NCBI RefSeq assembly: GCF_026626305.1
Contig: NZ_JAPNUE010000016.1
Span: 1 to 55,254 of the forward strand
Direction of reading: 5' to 3'
Source: Frigidibacter sp. RF13
GTDB taxonomy: Bacteria; Pseudomonadota; Alphaproteobacteria; Rhodobacterales; Rhodobacteraceae
DNA: 55,254 bases
Every line of letters begins with the position of its first letter. The first letter of the stretch is position 1. The notes beneath the pieces were generated by a model that was not told the DNA's origin, ran no database searches, and worked only from the letters and a program-made list of their open reading frames with translations. Shown here piece by piece: positions 18,948-27,647 of this stretch. A program made the position numbers and the translations under genes.

Positions 18948-19607
18948 ATGTCCGACCCCGCCGAGGAAACCACCCTGCCGCGCGGCAAGCCCGCTTTCAG
19001 CCAGGATCCGCATCGCGTCCGCGAGGTCACCGAACGCAACCTCGAAGCCGCCATTGGCCGCGAGGTGCGCAGTTTCCGCCGTCAGCAGGGCATGACGGTG
19101 GCCGACCTCTCGGCCGTCACCGGCCTTTCCATCGGCATGCTATCGAAGATCGAGAATGGCAATACGTCGCCGTCGCTGACCACGCTTCAGGTGCTGAGCC
19201 ACGCCTTCTCCGTTCCCGTCACCGCCTTCTTCCGCAGCTATGAGGAACGGCGCGAGGCGCAGCATGTGAAGGCCGGCGAGCATATCGAGATCGAGCGGCG
19301 CGGCACCCGTGCAGGGCACCAGTACAACCTTCTCGGCCACATCGGCTCCAATTCCTCGGGCGTGGTGGTCGAGCCCTATATCATCACACTGACGACCGAG
19401 AGCGACACATTCCCCGCCTTCCAGCACGAGGGGCTGGAACTGCTTTACATGCTTGAGGGCGCGGTCGATTACCGCCATGGCGATCAGGTCTATGCGCTGA
19501 AGCCGGGCGACAGCCTGTTCTTCGATGCCGATGCGCCACATGGGCCGGAGGTGTTGCGCCAGCTGCCCGCGCGCTATCTGTCGGTGATCGCCTATCCCCA
19601 GGGGTAG
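18948..19607 (+). CDS. XRE-family transcriptional regulator with C-terminal cupin domain
   Basis: 219 residues. An HTH_3 domain covers about 36-92, with the helix-turn-helix VADLSAVTGLSIGMLSKIENG. A cupin barrel covers about 140-216, with FQHEGLELLYMLEGAVDYRHGD and DADAPHGP (His160, Glu164, His198 as possible metal ligands). Proteins of this layout sense small ligands through the cupin and often sit next to amine or amino-acid catabolic genes. Position right after soxG on the same strand makes it the likely regulator of the sox operon (inference). A palindrome lies in its promoter. Confidence 0.92.
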   Translation: MSDPAEETTLPRGKPAFSQDPHRVREVTERNLEAAIGREVRSFRRQQGMTVADLSAVTGLSIGMLSKIENGNTSPSLTTLQVLSHAFSVPVTAFFRSYEERREAQHVKAGEHIEIERRGTRAGHQYNLLGHIGSNSSGVVVEPYIITLTTESDTFPAFQHEGLELLYMLEGAVDYRHGDQVYALKPGDSLFFDADAPHGPEVLRQLPARYLSVIAYPQG

Positions 19608-19625
19608 GCCGCCGCACGGAGCCGA

Positions 19626-20366
19626 TCAGCCCTTCGGTTTCATACCGGCGGTGGCGCGGTGCAGCGTTTCATCCAGCCACAGCCGGACCGAATTCACCGC
19701 GTCCGAATACCCGCCGAGCGCGCTTTCAAGCGCGGGAACAGCGCGCGCGATCGGCTCTGAATAGACATAGGGCAGCAGCGCCAGCACCATGATCGCGACC
19801 GAAGTCAGAAAGCCGCGGCGAAAGCCAGACCGTTCGCGGCGTCGGGTTTCGGGCGCATCGTAAGAGGCAGCGTCATCGCCGCGTTCCGACGTGGGGCGGA
19901 GTGTGGAGTTGATTTCCTCGATATCGGGCAGAAGTTCGCGCCGCGAGGCGCGGGGCACAACCGCGGGATCGGGCGCGTCGTCGTCCTCGACCGGCTGGGC
20001 GGGCGGGGGCGGCGGCTCGGGCGGCGTCATCGGCCCGAAATCTTCCTGCATTTCAAGCGATGTGCCTTCGGCTCGGCGCGCCTCTGCCTCGCGCGCGGCC
20101 TCCTCGCGCAGGACGTTCAGGACGGACTCGTCCGGCTTGCGACGGGTCAGGCCCGTGGGCTCCGGTTCAGGCTCTGGTTCGGGTGGCGAAGGCGGAGGCG
20201 GAGGCGGGACGGCAGCCTCGGCCACTTCACGCTCGCGCAGCGTCGCCGCGCTTTCCTGAAACCAGGTGTGACCGCAGCTTGAACATTGCACGTCACGACC
20301 GGCCTCGGGGATCGCCGCCTCGTCGACTTCATACTGCGCGTTGCAGTTCGGGCAGATCAGCCGCAT
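19626..20366 (-). CDS. MJ0042-type zinc-ribbon membrane protein
   Basis: 246 residues. The N terminus MRLICPNCNAQYEVDEAAIP with Cys5, Cys8, Cys28 and Cys31 is the MJ0042 zinc-ribbon. The middle (about 45-150) is low-complexity, rich in Pro and Glu. A single hydrophobic segment (SVAIMVLALLPYVYS) near 200 anchors a short C-terminal domain. The function of this family is unknown; the layout suggests a cytoplasmic zinc-ribbon tethered to the inner membrane. The ATG at 20366 is chosen because the ribbon begins there, and GGGAAAG precedes it; the open frame extends further upstream without sense. Divergent from ftsE. Confidence 0.88.
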   Translation of the reverse strand: MRLICPNCNAQYEVDEAAIPEAGRDVQCSSCGHTWFQESAATLREREVAEAAVPPPPPPSPPEPEPEPEPTGLTRRKPDESVLNVLREEAAREAEARRAEGTSLEMQEDFGPMTPPEPPPPPAQPVEDDDAPDPAVVPRASRRELLPDIEEINSTLRPTSERGDDAASYDAPETRRRERSGFRRGFLTSVAIMVLALLPYVYSEPIARAVPALESALGGYSDAVNSVRLWLDETLHRATAGMKPKG

Positions 20367-20493
20367 GACTTTCCCACCGCTCCCACTTGCCTGCCTGCGA
20401 GAGGCCATTCTGGCCTTTGCTTTCAGACTGTTGTAGCAAGCCCGCACGCACCGTCCAAGCCCTTGCGGCAAGCCACGGCGCGAAAACGGGACG

Positions 20494-20517
20494 AAAAGGC
20501 GGGTCAGAGCCGCTTTT
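20494..20517 (+). promoter_or_regulatory. Terminator-like hairpin in the ftsE leader
   Basis: AAAAGGCGG (20494-20502) pairs with CCGCTTTT (20510-20517), with one bulged G, ending 15 bases before the ftsE GTG. A stem followed by a T run in a leader could act as an attenuator or simply lie in untranscribed DNA if the promoter is downstream. Confidence 0.3.
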
Positions 20518-20532
20518 CTGCGGGGCAGGCGC

Positions 20533-21204
20533 GTGATCGAATTTCATGATGTGACGCTGGGCTATCCGGGCAGCGACCTTCTGACCGCCGTGTCGATGAC
20601 GCTTCAGCCCGGGTCGTTTCACTTCCTGACCGGCCCGTCTGGGGCGGGCAAGACCTCTCTCATCAAGCTCTGCTATGGGGAACTCGCGCCAAACGGCGGG
20701 CGGGTCGAGATCTTCGGCCAGGACAGCGCCGCCATGAGCCGCGACGAAACCGCGCGCATGCGCCGCCGGATCGGCATCGTCCATCAGGATTGCCAGTTTC
20801 TCGATCATCTGCCGCTGGACGAGAATGTCGCGCTGCCGCTTGAGGTCGCGGGCCAGAAGGCCGACCCCGAGGCCTTGACCGAGCTTCTGTCCTGGGTCGG
20901 ACTTGCGGCTCAGGCGCGGGCGCTGCCGCCCTCGCTTTCGGGTGGCGAGCGCCAGCGGGCAGCGCTGGCCCGGGCCGTCATCATGTCACCGGACATGATC
21001 CTAGCGGACGAGCCCACCGGCAATGTCGATTGGGATATGTCTTTGAAAATCCTGAAACTTCTGGCCGAGTTGAACCGGATGGGGAAGACCGTTCTGATGG
21101 CCACCCATGACCTGAACCTGATCCGCGCCGCCAAAGGCCTGACATCGGCCCGGGTGCTGAGGATACAGGGCAAGCGGTTGCAACTGGCGGGGTCGGACCT
21201 GTGA
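20533..21204 (+). CDS. ftsE: Cell-division ATP-binding protein FtsE
   Basis: 223 residues. FtsE is the ATPase of the FtsEX complex at the division septum, which in other bacteria activates peptidoglycan hydrolases. Walker A GPSGAGKT is at 34-41, the ABC signature LSGGE at 135-139 and Walker B MILADE at 155-160, with the FtsE-like AEP start of the D-loop DEPTGNVD. The start is GTG 20533 (no nearby ATG suits the fold). The stop overlaps the ftsX start as TGATG. First of four coupled genes. Confidence 0.93.
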   Translation: MIEFHDVTLGYPGSDLLTAVSMTLQPGSFHFLTGPSGAGKTSLIKLCYGELAPNGGRVEIFGQDSAAMSRDETARMRRRIGIVHQDCQFLDHLPLDENVALPLEVAGQKADPEALTELLSWVGLAAQARALPPSLSGGERQRAALARAVIMSPDMILADEPTGNVDWDMSLKILKLLAELNRMGKTVLMATHDLNLIRAAKGLTSARVLRIQGKRLQLAGSDL

Positions 21205-22106
21205 TGTCTCGCCTGTCCATCCTCGCGCCCCTGTTCGGCGGACGCACCGGCGCAGATCGAGTGGTGCCGTCGACCGGCCCGACCGCGCTTCTGACCACGC
21301 TGACCGCCGCCGCCATGGCCTTTCTTGCGGTCTTCGCGCTCGCGCTCTCGATGGCCACGGGCCGTCTTGCCGACCGCTGGGCCGGATCGCTGGCGCGTTC
21401 CGCCACGATCCGCATCTCCGCCCCCGCCGACCAGATCGACCGGCAGACCGCGAAGGTGCTGGAAGTGCTGGAACAGACACCGGGCGTCGAGTTTGCCCGC
21501 GCCACAACGCCCGACGAGACACGCAAACTTCTGGAACCCTGGCTTGGCCCCGATCTGCCAGTCGAGGACCTGCCCCTGCCACAACTGGTCGAAGTCACTG
21601 AATCCGAGGCCGGTTTCGACGCCGAGGGCCTGCGCCTCAGGCTTGCGGCCGAGGCACCGGGTGCGGTGCTCGACGATCACGAGCGCTGGCGCGCGCCGCT
21701 CGTCGCTTTGGCCGAGCGTATCCGCACGATCGGCCTTTTGTCGCTCGCCCTCATCTCGGGTGCAACGGCGGCGATGATCACGCTCGCTGCGCAGGCAGCC
21801 CTGGCCGCAAATGGCCAGGTGATCCGCGCGCTCCGGCTGATCGGTGCCGAGGACCGCTATATCGCCCGCGCCTTCGTCCGCCGTTTCACGCTGCGCACGC
21901 TCGCCGGCGCGCTTGCAGGCACATTCGCGGGCATGCTTGCCATCGCCCTGATGCCTGCCGTCGCAGAAGAGGACGGGTTTCTCACCGGTTTGGGCTTTCT
22001 GGGGCTTCAGTGGCTCTGGCCCCTTGCCATTCCCGCGCTGGCCGCCATTCTGGCCTTCGCCGCCACCCGCGCGGCGGCCTTCCGGGTACTGAGGACGGTG
22101 CGATGA
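21204..22106 (+). CDS. ftsX: FtsX-like cell-division permease
   Basis: 300 residues, with four predicted membrane helices: one near 30-52, then three in the C-terminal half, and a periplasmic domain (about 60-165) between the first and second. This is the FtsX topology. Sequence conservation in the family is low, so identification rests on topology and on the partner ftsE immediately upstream. ATG 21204 overlaps the ftsE stop; a GTG three bases earlier is possible. The stop overlaps the acyltransferase start (ATGA). Confidence 0.88.
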   Translation: MSRLSILAPLFGGRTGADRVVPSTGPTALLTTLTAAAMAFLAVFALALSMATGRLADRWAGSLARSATIRISAPADQIDRQTAKVLEVLEQTPGVEFARATTPDETRKLLEPWLGPDLPVEDLPLPQLVEVTESEAGFDAEGLRLRLAAEAPGAVLDDHERWRAPLVALAERIRTIGLLSLALISGATAAMITLAAQAALAANGQVIRALRLIGAEDRYIARAFVRRFTLRTLAGALAGTFAGMLAIALMPAVAEEDGFLTGLGFLGLQWLWPLAIPALAAILAFAATRAAAFRVLRTVR

Positions 22107-22843
22107 GGCTAGCTTTCCAATATCTCATGTCGCTGATCTTCATCGGCCAGATGTATCTGGCGATGCTGGTTCTGGCGATCTGGTACACGCCCTTCGCGCT
22201 TTTCCGCCGCGATGCGGCCTTCGACGCGATCCACAGCTACACGCGCTGGGTGCGGTTTTCGGCAGCGCTGCTTGTCGGTCTGAGGTCCGAGATTCGTGGC
22301 GAGGTGCCGACCGACGAGGTGATTGTCGCTTCGAAGCACCAAAGCTTCTTCGACATCATCATGATCGTCTCGGTCCTGCCACGCCCGAAGTTCATCATGA
22401 AAAAGCAGCTCATGTGGGCACCGATCCTTGGCTGGTACGCCAAGCGGATCGGCTGCGTGCCGGTTGATCGCGGCAAAAGGTCGGAGGCGATGAAGAAGAT
22501 GGTGGCCGAGGTGAAGGCAGGACGCCAGGCACCCGGGCAGCTGATCATCTATCCGCAAGGCACCCGCGTCGCGGCGGGGGCGACGAAACCCTACAAGATC
22601 GGCGTTGGCGTTCTTTACAACGAATTGCAGGAAGATTGCGTGCCCGCCGCCACCAATGTCGGCGTCTTCTGGCCGCGCCACGGCATTCTAAGGAAACCCG
22701 GCCTCGCCGTTGTCGAATTCCTGCCGCGCATCCCAGCGGGCCAGCCGATCGAGACATTCATGGCGACGCTTGAACCGGCGGTCGAGGAGGCCTCGAACCG
22801 GCTGATGGCAGAGGCGGGCTTCACGGGCGGAGCGCGGGAATGA
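22103..22843 (+). CDS. plsC: 1-acyl-sn-glycerol-3-phosphate acyltransferase (PlsC family)
   Basis: 246 residues. It would acylate lysophosphatidic acid to phosphatidic acid in membrane lipid synthesis. The acyltransferase motif HX4D is present as KHQSFFD (His79, Asp84); the second conserved motif is YPQGTR at 150-155 in place of the more usual PEGTR. An N-terminal hydrophobic helix (about 8-30) suits the membrane location. The start at ATG 22103 is fixed by the ATGA overlap with ftsX. Other PlsC-like paralogues acylate different lipids, so the exact acceptor is uncertain. Confidence 0.9.
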   Translation: MRLAFQYLMSLIFIGQMYLAMLVLAIWYTPFALFRRDAAFDAIHSYTRWVRFSAALLVGLRSEIRGEVPTDEVIVASKHQSFFDIIMIVSVLPRPKFIMKKQLMWAPILGWYAKRIGCVPVDRGKRSEAMKKMVAEVKAGRQAPGQLIIYPQGTRVAAGATKPYKIGVGVLYNELQEDCVPAATNVGVFWPRHGILRKPGLAVVEFLPRIPAGQPIETFMATLEPAVEEASNRLMAEAGFTGGARE

Positions 22844-23445
22844 AGTTCATCGAGACGATTACCGAACTCGAAGGCCACTACGGCCAGCCGGTCGAAGCCT
22901 CCATCGTGAAAGTCGCCCGCCGCATGACGCCCAGCTACCGGGCCTGGATCGAGCGCAGCCGGTTCTGCATCCTCTCAACCGTCGGGCCCGAGGGCACCGA
23001 CGCCAGCCCCCGCGGCGATGACGGGCCGGTGGTGCGCGAGATCGAGCCCGGCATGTTGGCCCTGCCAGACTGGCGGGGCAACAACCGCATGGACAGCCTG
23101 CGCAACATTGTGCGCGATCCGCGCGTGAGCCTTATGTTCTTCGTGCCAGGATCCGCCAACGTCATCCGCGTGAACGGAAGCGCCCGTTTGACCGCAGACC
23201 AGGAACTGCGCCAGAGCTTCGAACATGAGGGCAAACTGCCCCGCACCGTGATCCTGATCGGGATCGAAGAGGTCTACAGCCAGTGCGCCCGGGCGCTATT
23301 GCGCGCCCGCGTCTGGACCAGCGGTGACGAATCGGCGGGCTTGCCAACAGTGGGCGACATGCTGGCCGAGCTGACGCAAGGCCGGATCGATGGCGCCGCC
23401 TATGACGCGGACTGGCCGAGGCGCGCCAAGGCAAGCCTCTGGTAA
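22840..23445 (+). CDS. Pyridoxamine 5'-phosphate oxidase-related FMN-binding protein
   Basis: 201 residues with a split-barrel flavin-binding fold: CILSTVGPEGTDASPRGD, ALPDWRGNNRMDSLRN and VSLMFFVPGSANVIRVNGSA are typical of the MSMEG_1061-like group of PPOX proteins. The substrate is unknown; these are not true PdxH enzymes. ATGA overlap with plsC makes it the fourth gene of the ftsEX operon, though nothing suggests a role in division. The stop is separated from accA, on the opposite strand, by three bases. Confidence 0.85.
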   Translation: MKFIETITELEGHYGQPVEASIVKVARRMTPSYRAWIERSRFCILSTVGPEGTDASPRGDDGPVVREIEPGMLALPDWRGNNRMDSLRNIVRDPRVSLMFFVPGSANVIRVNGSARLTADQELRQSFEHEGKLPRTVILIGIEEVYSQCARALLRARVWTSGDESAGLPTVGDMLAELTQGRIDGAAYDADWPRRAKASLW

Positions 23446-23448
23446 CTC

Positions 23449-24408
23449 TCAGGCCGCGAGCCCTTTCGAGCCCATATCGAGGAACTTCTCGCGGCGGCTA
23501 CGGATCAGGTCCGACGCCTTGCGGCCAGTAAGATCACCCAAAGCTTTGCCGATCGCCTTGCCGACCGCCTCGATCGTCTCGTCGCGGCCGCGCTGCGCGC
23601 CGCCCAATGGCTCCTTGACGATCTCGTCGATCACCCCGAGCTTCAAGAGGTCCTGCGCGGTCAGGCGCAGCGCATTCGCCGCCTCGCGCATCCGTTCGGC
23701 ATCCTTCCACAGGATCGAGGCGCAGCCTTCGGGCGTGATCACCGAATAGATCGAATGTTCCAGCATCAGGACGCGATTCGCGGTGGCGAAAGCGACCGCC
23801 CCGCCCGATCCGCCCTCGCCGATCACCACGGCAATCAAGGGCACACCGATCTGCAGGCATTTCTGGGTCGAGCGCGCGATGGCCTCGGACTGGCCGCGCT
23901 CCTCCGCGCCCTTGCCCGGATAGGCGCCGGGCGTGTCGATCAACGTCACGACCGGCAGGCGGAAACGGTCGGCAAGGTCCATCAGGCGAATGGCCTTTCT
24001 GTAACCTTCGGGCCGGGCCATGCCGAAATTCCGTTCGATCCGGGTTTTGGTGTCGCTGCCCTTTTCCTGCCCGATCACCACGACCGGCTGGTCGTTGAAG
24101 CGGGCAAGACCGCCGACCACCGCATGGTCATCGGCAAAATTACGGTCGCCCGCGAGCGGGGTGAATTCGCTGAAAAGCGCATTCACATAGTCCAGGCAAT
24201 GCGGTCGGTCCGGGTGCCGCGCCACCTGGCATTTCCGCCAGGGGTCGAGGTTCTTGTAGAGGTCCTTGAGCATGTCGGCGGCCTTCTTGTCGAGCGCCGC
24301 CGCCTCCTTGTCGACATTCATCCCGTCGCTCTTGCGGGCAAGGGCGCGCAGTTCCTCTGCCTTGCCTTCGATCTCGGCGAGCGGTTTTTCGAACTCGAGA
24401 TAATTCAT
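23449..24408 (-). CDS. accA: Acetyl-CoA carboxylase carboxyltransferase subunit alpha
   Basis: 319 residues, identical in length to the E. coli protein. With AccD it transfers the carboxyl group from biotin to acetyl-CoA in fatty-acid synthesis. Conserved blocks seen: [16 protein letters not shown] at the start, [26 protein letters not shown] and [13 protein letters not shown]. The start ATG 24408 is preceded by GAGGGATGAGAGC; the open frame runs farther, but the family start and length agree with 24408. It is convergent with the PPOX gene. Confidence 0.97.
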   Translation of the reverse strand: MNYLEFEKPLAEIEGKAEELRALARKSDGMNVDKEAAALDKKAADMLKDLYKNLDPWRKCQVARHPDRPHCLDYVNALFSEFTPLAGDRNFADDHAVVGGLARFNDQPVVVIGQEKGSDTKTRIERNFGMARPEGYRKAIRLMDLADRFRLPVVTLIDTPGAYPGKGAEERGQSEAIARSTQKCLQIGVPLIAVVIGEGGSGGAVAFATANRVLMLEHSIYSVITPEGCASILWKDAERMREAANALRLTAQDLLKLGVIDEIVKEPLGGAQRGRDETIEAVGKAIGKALGDLTGRKASDLIRSRREKFLDMGSKGLAA

Positions 24409-24484
24409 GCTCTCATCCCTCTGGGTCGGAAGGTATATGAACCGCGCCGGGGTCGAATGCAACTTGGCAAGCTTTCGGGCCTGC

Positions 24485-24500
24485 ATCGCCGGCCGGCGAT
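24485..24500. repeat. 16-bp perfect palindrome
   Basis: ATCGCCGGCCGGCGAT reads the same on both strands. It lies four bases after the methyltransferase stop (minus strand) and 77 bases upstream of accA. It could be a termination hairpin or a protein site; no loop or U tract makes intrinsic termination unlikely. Confidence 0.4.
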
Positions 24501-24503
24501 TGC

Positions 24504-25343
24504 TCAGGCGGCGGCCCGGAAGATGTTCAGCGCAATGGGCAGGCGCAGACCGTCCGATTGCGCGAAGGCCGCGAATTCGGCGGCGATTGCCGCGCGGACG
24601 GCCTGCCGGTCGGCCTCCTCCGCGCCCATTGCGCGCAGGACGTAGGCGGCGGGTCCGAGCACGACAGCAAGCGCGGCAGCGGCGTCCGGGCCGCCGGGGT
24701 GGTGGAAGTCGAAGGAACGGGTCTCGACTTCTGCCCGGTTCCAGCCCGCCCCGCGCAGCAGCCTGACGACCCGATCACCATCGGCGAAGGCCAGGGGACC
24801 GGGCGCATTGCCACCGTCGGTTGGTGGCTCGCCCATGCGCGCAACGGCGATCCGCCGGGGAATACCGAACCAAGGATTGCCCGCCGGGGCGCCGAAAGTA
24901 ACGAAGATCATTTGCCCGTCGGGCGCCATCGCTCCGCGGATATTGGCGAAGGCTGCCTGCGGATCGTCGAAGAACATCATGCCGAAGGCAGACACGACCA
25001 TATCGAACGGCCCCGGCAGGCGAGCGGTCTGGACGTCGGCCAGAAGAAACGCGAGGTTCGGCCGCTGCGCGCCCCTTGCGCGCGCCCGTTCGAGAAGCGG
25101 AACAGAAATGTCGGCGCCCGTAACGTTCGTTTCTGGCGCCTTGTCCGCCAGTTGCAACGCCAGCCCGCCGCTGCCGCAACCGACCTCCAGAATACGCCCG
25201 GGTCGGGACGCCGCGGTCTCGGACAGTAGAAAGTCTGTGACTGCACGATTTCCGGCTTCCAGCTCCGCCTCACGCGCCAGCCAGCGTTGGCCAACCTCTC
25301 CATTCCAGAATTCGGCTTGTCCCGCGTTCGATACAGCGCACAT
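24504..25343 (-). CDS. Class I SAM-dependent methyltransferase
   Basis: 279 residues. The SAM-binding motif I is [12 protein letters not shown] (about 51-62), followed by the acidic residue in GADIS and by [17 protein letters not shown]. This fits the Methyltransf_11/25 group; the methyl acceptor is not evident. The start ATG 25343 has a strong GGAGGGG site. It is alone, with 193 bases between it and mcl1 on the same strand, and a GC-hairpin repeat in that gap. Confidence 0.88.
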   Translation of the reverse strand: MCAVSNAGQAEFWNGEVGQRWLAREAELEAGNRAVTDFLLSETAASRPGRILEVGCGSGGLALQLADKAPETNVTGADISVPLLERARARGAQRPNLAFLLADVQTARLPGPFDMVVSAFGMMFFDDPQAAFANIRGAMAPDGQMIFVTFGAPAGNPWFGIPRRIAVARMGEPPTDGGNAPGPLAFADGDRVVRLLRGAGWNRAEVETRSFDFHHPGGPDAAAALAVVLGPAAYVLRAMGAEEADRQAVRAAIAAEFAAFAQSDGLRLPIALNIFRAAA

Positions 25344-25491
25344 GGTTGCCCCTCCGGATGGCTTGTCAGCCTAGACTGACGCAGCTTGCCTTCAAACCCC
25401 ATTTAGAATGGATTGCGCCTGTTGTGGCCAACATCAGATAGTTGAACTCGGCCAGTCGCTCTGCCGCGGAATGGCGTGGGTTCTTTTGGGG

Positions 25492-25532
25492 CCAAATACT
25501 CTGCGAGGGTCCGGGGGGCGCAAAGCCCCTGG
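25492..25532 (-). repeat. GC-hairpin intergenic repeat, copy A
   Basis: Read on the minus strand: GGGGCTTTGCGCCCC, then CCGGACCCTCG, then GAGTATTTGG. It starts five bases after the mcl1 stop, in the same direction as mcl1. The arms GGGGC and GCCCC can pair. It matches copies at 52883 and 55097 in order, spacing and end sequence. Confidence 0.7.
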
Positions 25533-25536
25533 TGCT

Positions 25537-26490
25537 TCAGCCGATCAGTTCCGCCTGCCGGACGATCACTTCGGCCTGCCGCATCGAGGCGATGTCGATC
25601 AGGCGACCCTTGTAGGTCGCGGCGCCTTGGCCCGCCGCCTTCGCGGCCTCCATCGCGGCGAGGATCTCTCGCGCCTCGGTCACCTGCGCCTCGGACGGTG
25701 TGAAGACCTCGTTCGCCAGCGCCACCTGCTTGGGATGGATCGCCCATTTGCCAACCATGCCGAGCGTTGCTGCCCGCCGCGCCTGGGCGCGGAAGCCTTC
25801 GTCGTCGGAAAAATCGCCGAACGGCCCGTCGACCGGCAAGACCCCATGCGTCCGACAGGCCGCGACGATCGCCGCCGTCGCCCAATGCCAAGGATCCGAC
25901 CAATGCCGCGCCTCGCCACGTTGCATGTAGTAGTTTTCCTGCGTTCCGCCGATGCCAGTGGTCTGCATGCCCATCGAGGCCGCGAAGTCGGCCGCGCCAA
26001 GACTCATTGCCTGCAGGCGGGAGGAAGAGGCCGCGATTTCCTCGACATGGGCGATGCCGGCCGCTGTTTCGATGATCACCTCAAGGCTAATGCGCTTCTG
26101 GCGCAGCTTCGCCGCCTCGATCGCCGTCACCAGCGCATCGACGGTATAGACATCGGCCGCGCAGCCCACTTTCGGGATCATGATCTGGTCGATCCGGTCG
26201 CCCGCCTCTTCCAGCACCTCGACAAGGTCGCGGTACCAGAAAGGTGTATCCAGCCCGTTGATGCGGACCGACAGGTATTTCTTGCCCCAGTCCACCTCGT
26301 TGATCGCCTTGATGATGTTCTTCCGCGCCTCGGGCTTGTCGGCGGGCGCGACGGAATCCTCGAGGTCGAGGTTGATCACGTCCGCCGCGCTCACCGCCAT
26401 CTTTTCGAACAACGCCGGGCGCGAGCCGGGGCCGAACAGCTGGCAGCGGTTCGGGCGGGCAGGGGCAGGAGGTTGGAGGCGGAAGCTCAT
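25537..26490 (-). CDS. mcl1: L-malyl-CoA/beta-methylmalyl-CoA lyase
   Basis: 317 residues of the HpcH/HpaI aldolase superfamily. In Rhodobacter this enzyme cleaves beta-methylmalyl-CoA to glyoxylate and propionyl-CoA, and malyl-CoA to glyoxylate and acetyl-CoA, in the ethylmalonyl-CoA pathway of acetate assimilation. The metal ligands known for the Rhodobacter enzyme are present at the same positions, Glu141 (VIIETAAG) and Asp168 (SLGAADFA), and the N terminus MSFRLQPPAPARPNRCQLFG is nearly that of Mcl1. No other ethylmalonyl-CoA gene is nearby. Followed directly by a GC-hairpin repeat. Confidence 0.96.
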   Translation of the reverse strand: MSFRLQPPAPARPNRCQLFGPGSRPALFEKMAVSAADVINLDLEDSVAPADKPEARKNIIKAINEVDWGKKYLSVRINGLDTPFWYRDLVEVLEEAGDRIDQIMIPKVGCAADVYTVDALVTAIEAAKLRQKRISLEVIIETAAGIAHVEEIAASSSRLQAMSLGAADFAASMGMQTTGIGGTQENYYMQRGEARHWSDPWHWATAAIVAACRTHGVLPVDGPFGDFSDDEGFRAQARRAATLGMVGKWAIHPKQVALANEVFTPSEAQVTEAREILAAMEAAKAAGQGAATYKGRLIDIASMRQAEVIVRQAELIG

Positions 26491-26643
26491 GATCGTCTCG
26501 CAAGTATGTGTCTCGGTTTATCTCGGAATTGATAGATTATTGCCGATCTGCCAGCAAGAACCATCTCGCACTCGCAGCAGAAATGCCGCAGCGCGGCGCT
26601 CTTCCGGCCTGCCGGCCGTCTTCGCTTCCCTCGGGCGGCGATT

Positions 26644-26678
26644 TCAGCGAAGAGGTCGGTAGCGACCGATGAGCGGCC
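26644..26678. repeat. Two-part repeat, copy 2, overlapping the dgcA start
   Basis: TCAGCGAAGAG (26644-26654) and CGATGAGCGGCC (26667-26678) match the element at 8951-8986. The ATG of the annotated dgcA start lies inside the second block. The 26580-26640 stretch before it is C/G-rich with short repeats and may belong to the same element. Confidence 0.5.
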
Positions 26679-27643
26679 CGATGATTCACGCAAACGAAGA
26701 GACTTTCCCCCTCGCAAGCGCTTTCACCATCTCGCGCGGGTCGAAGACCGAAGCACGGGTGGTGACGGTGAATGTCACGCGCCGCGGCGCCACGGGCCGT
26801 GGGGAATGCGTGCCCTACGCCCGCTATGGCGAGACGGTCGATAGCGTCCTCGCCCAGATCGCCTCGCTACCGCCCGACGTCACCAAAGATGCATTGCAAT
26901 CGCTCCTTCCGCCCGGGGCTGCACGCAATGCGGTCGATTGCGCGTTGTGGGACTTGGAAGCGAAGGCGATCGGACGACCCGTTTGGCAGCTGGCTGGGCT
27001 TGGTGCCCCCGGCCCGCTCATGACCGCCTATACACTCTCGCTCGACGAACCTGTGGCGATGCGCAAGGCGGCGGCAGCCGAGGCGCACCGGCCGCTCCTG
27101 AAGATCAAGCTCGGCACGCCAGACGACATGCCGCGCCTGGCGGCCGTCCGCGCCGGGGCCCCGAAAGCGCGGATCATCATTGATGCCAATGAGGGTTGGA
27201 CGGCGGAGGTCTACGCCGACCTCGCACCGCACCTCGCCCACCTCGGCGTCGTTCTCGTCGAGCAGCCGCTGCCGGCGGGCGAGGATGAGGCGCTGGCGGA
27301 TATGGAACGGCCGGTACCGGTCTGCGCTGATGAAAGCTGCCACGACCGTGCATCGTTGCCGGCGCTTCGCGGAAAATACGACCTGATCAACATCAAGCTC
27401 GACAAGACCGGCGGGCTGACCGAGGCGCTGGCGCTGCGCGCCGCCGCGCGGACGGAAGGCTACGGCATCATGGTCGGCTGCATGGTCGGCTCGTCGCTTG
27501 GCATGGCGCCGGCGCTCCTCGCCGCGCAGGGGGCAGCATTTACAGACCTTGACGGGCCGCTCCTGCTGGCCCAAGACCGCGACCGGCCGCTTCGCTACGA
27601 GGGCTCGATCGTCCACCCGGCCAAGCCGGACCTTTGGGGGTAG
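26669..27643 (+). CDS. dgcA: Dipeptide epimerase-family protein, DgcA-like (N-acetyl-D-glutamate racemase type)
   Basis: 324 residues of the enolase superfamily, muconate-lactonizing subgroup. Catalytic and metal residues seen: LLKIKLG (the KxK pair), IIDANEG, LVEQPLP, CADES and the second Lys in INIKLDKTGG. The CMVGSSLG block and the C-terminal FTDLDGP...LWG pattern match L-Ala-D/L-Glu epimerases and the related DgcA group. Start 26669 has a weak GAGGTCGG site and sits in a repeat; ATG 26681 (MIHANEE) is an alternative. The next gene, four bases on, is a D-amino-acid transaminase, which supports a role in D-amino-acid use. The usual partner dgcN is not visible. Confidence 0.82.
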   Translation: MSGPMIHANEETFPLASAFTISRGSKTEARVVTVNVTRRGATGRGECVPYARYGETVDSVLAQIASLPPDVTKDALQSLLPPGAARNAVDCALWDLEAKAIGRPVWQLAGLGAPGPLMTAYTLSLDEPVAMRKAAAAEAHRPLLKIKLGTPDDMPRLAAVRAGAPKARIIIDANEGWTAEVYADLAPHLAHLGVVLVEQPLPAGEDEALADMERPVPVCADESCHDRASLPALRGKYDLINIKLDKTGGLTEALALRAAARTEGYGIMVGCMVGSSLGMAPALLAAQGAAFTDLDGPLLLAQDRDRPLRYEGSIVHPAKPDLWG

Positions 27644-27647
27644 GAAC

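Noticed and set aside
26487..26717. 76-codon minus-strand frame over the dgcA start region
   Set aside because: Arg/Ser/Ala-rich, and it runs through the repeat and overlaps dgcA; better explained as repeat sequence than as a gene.
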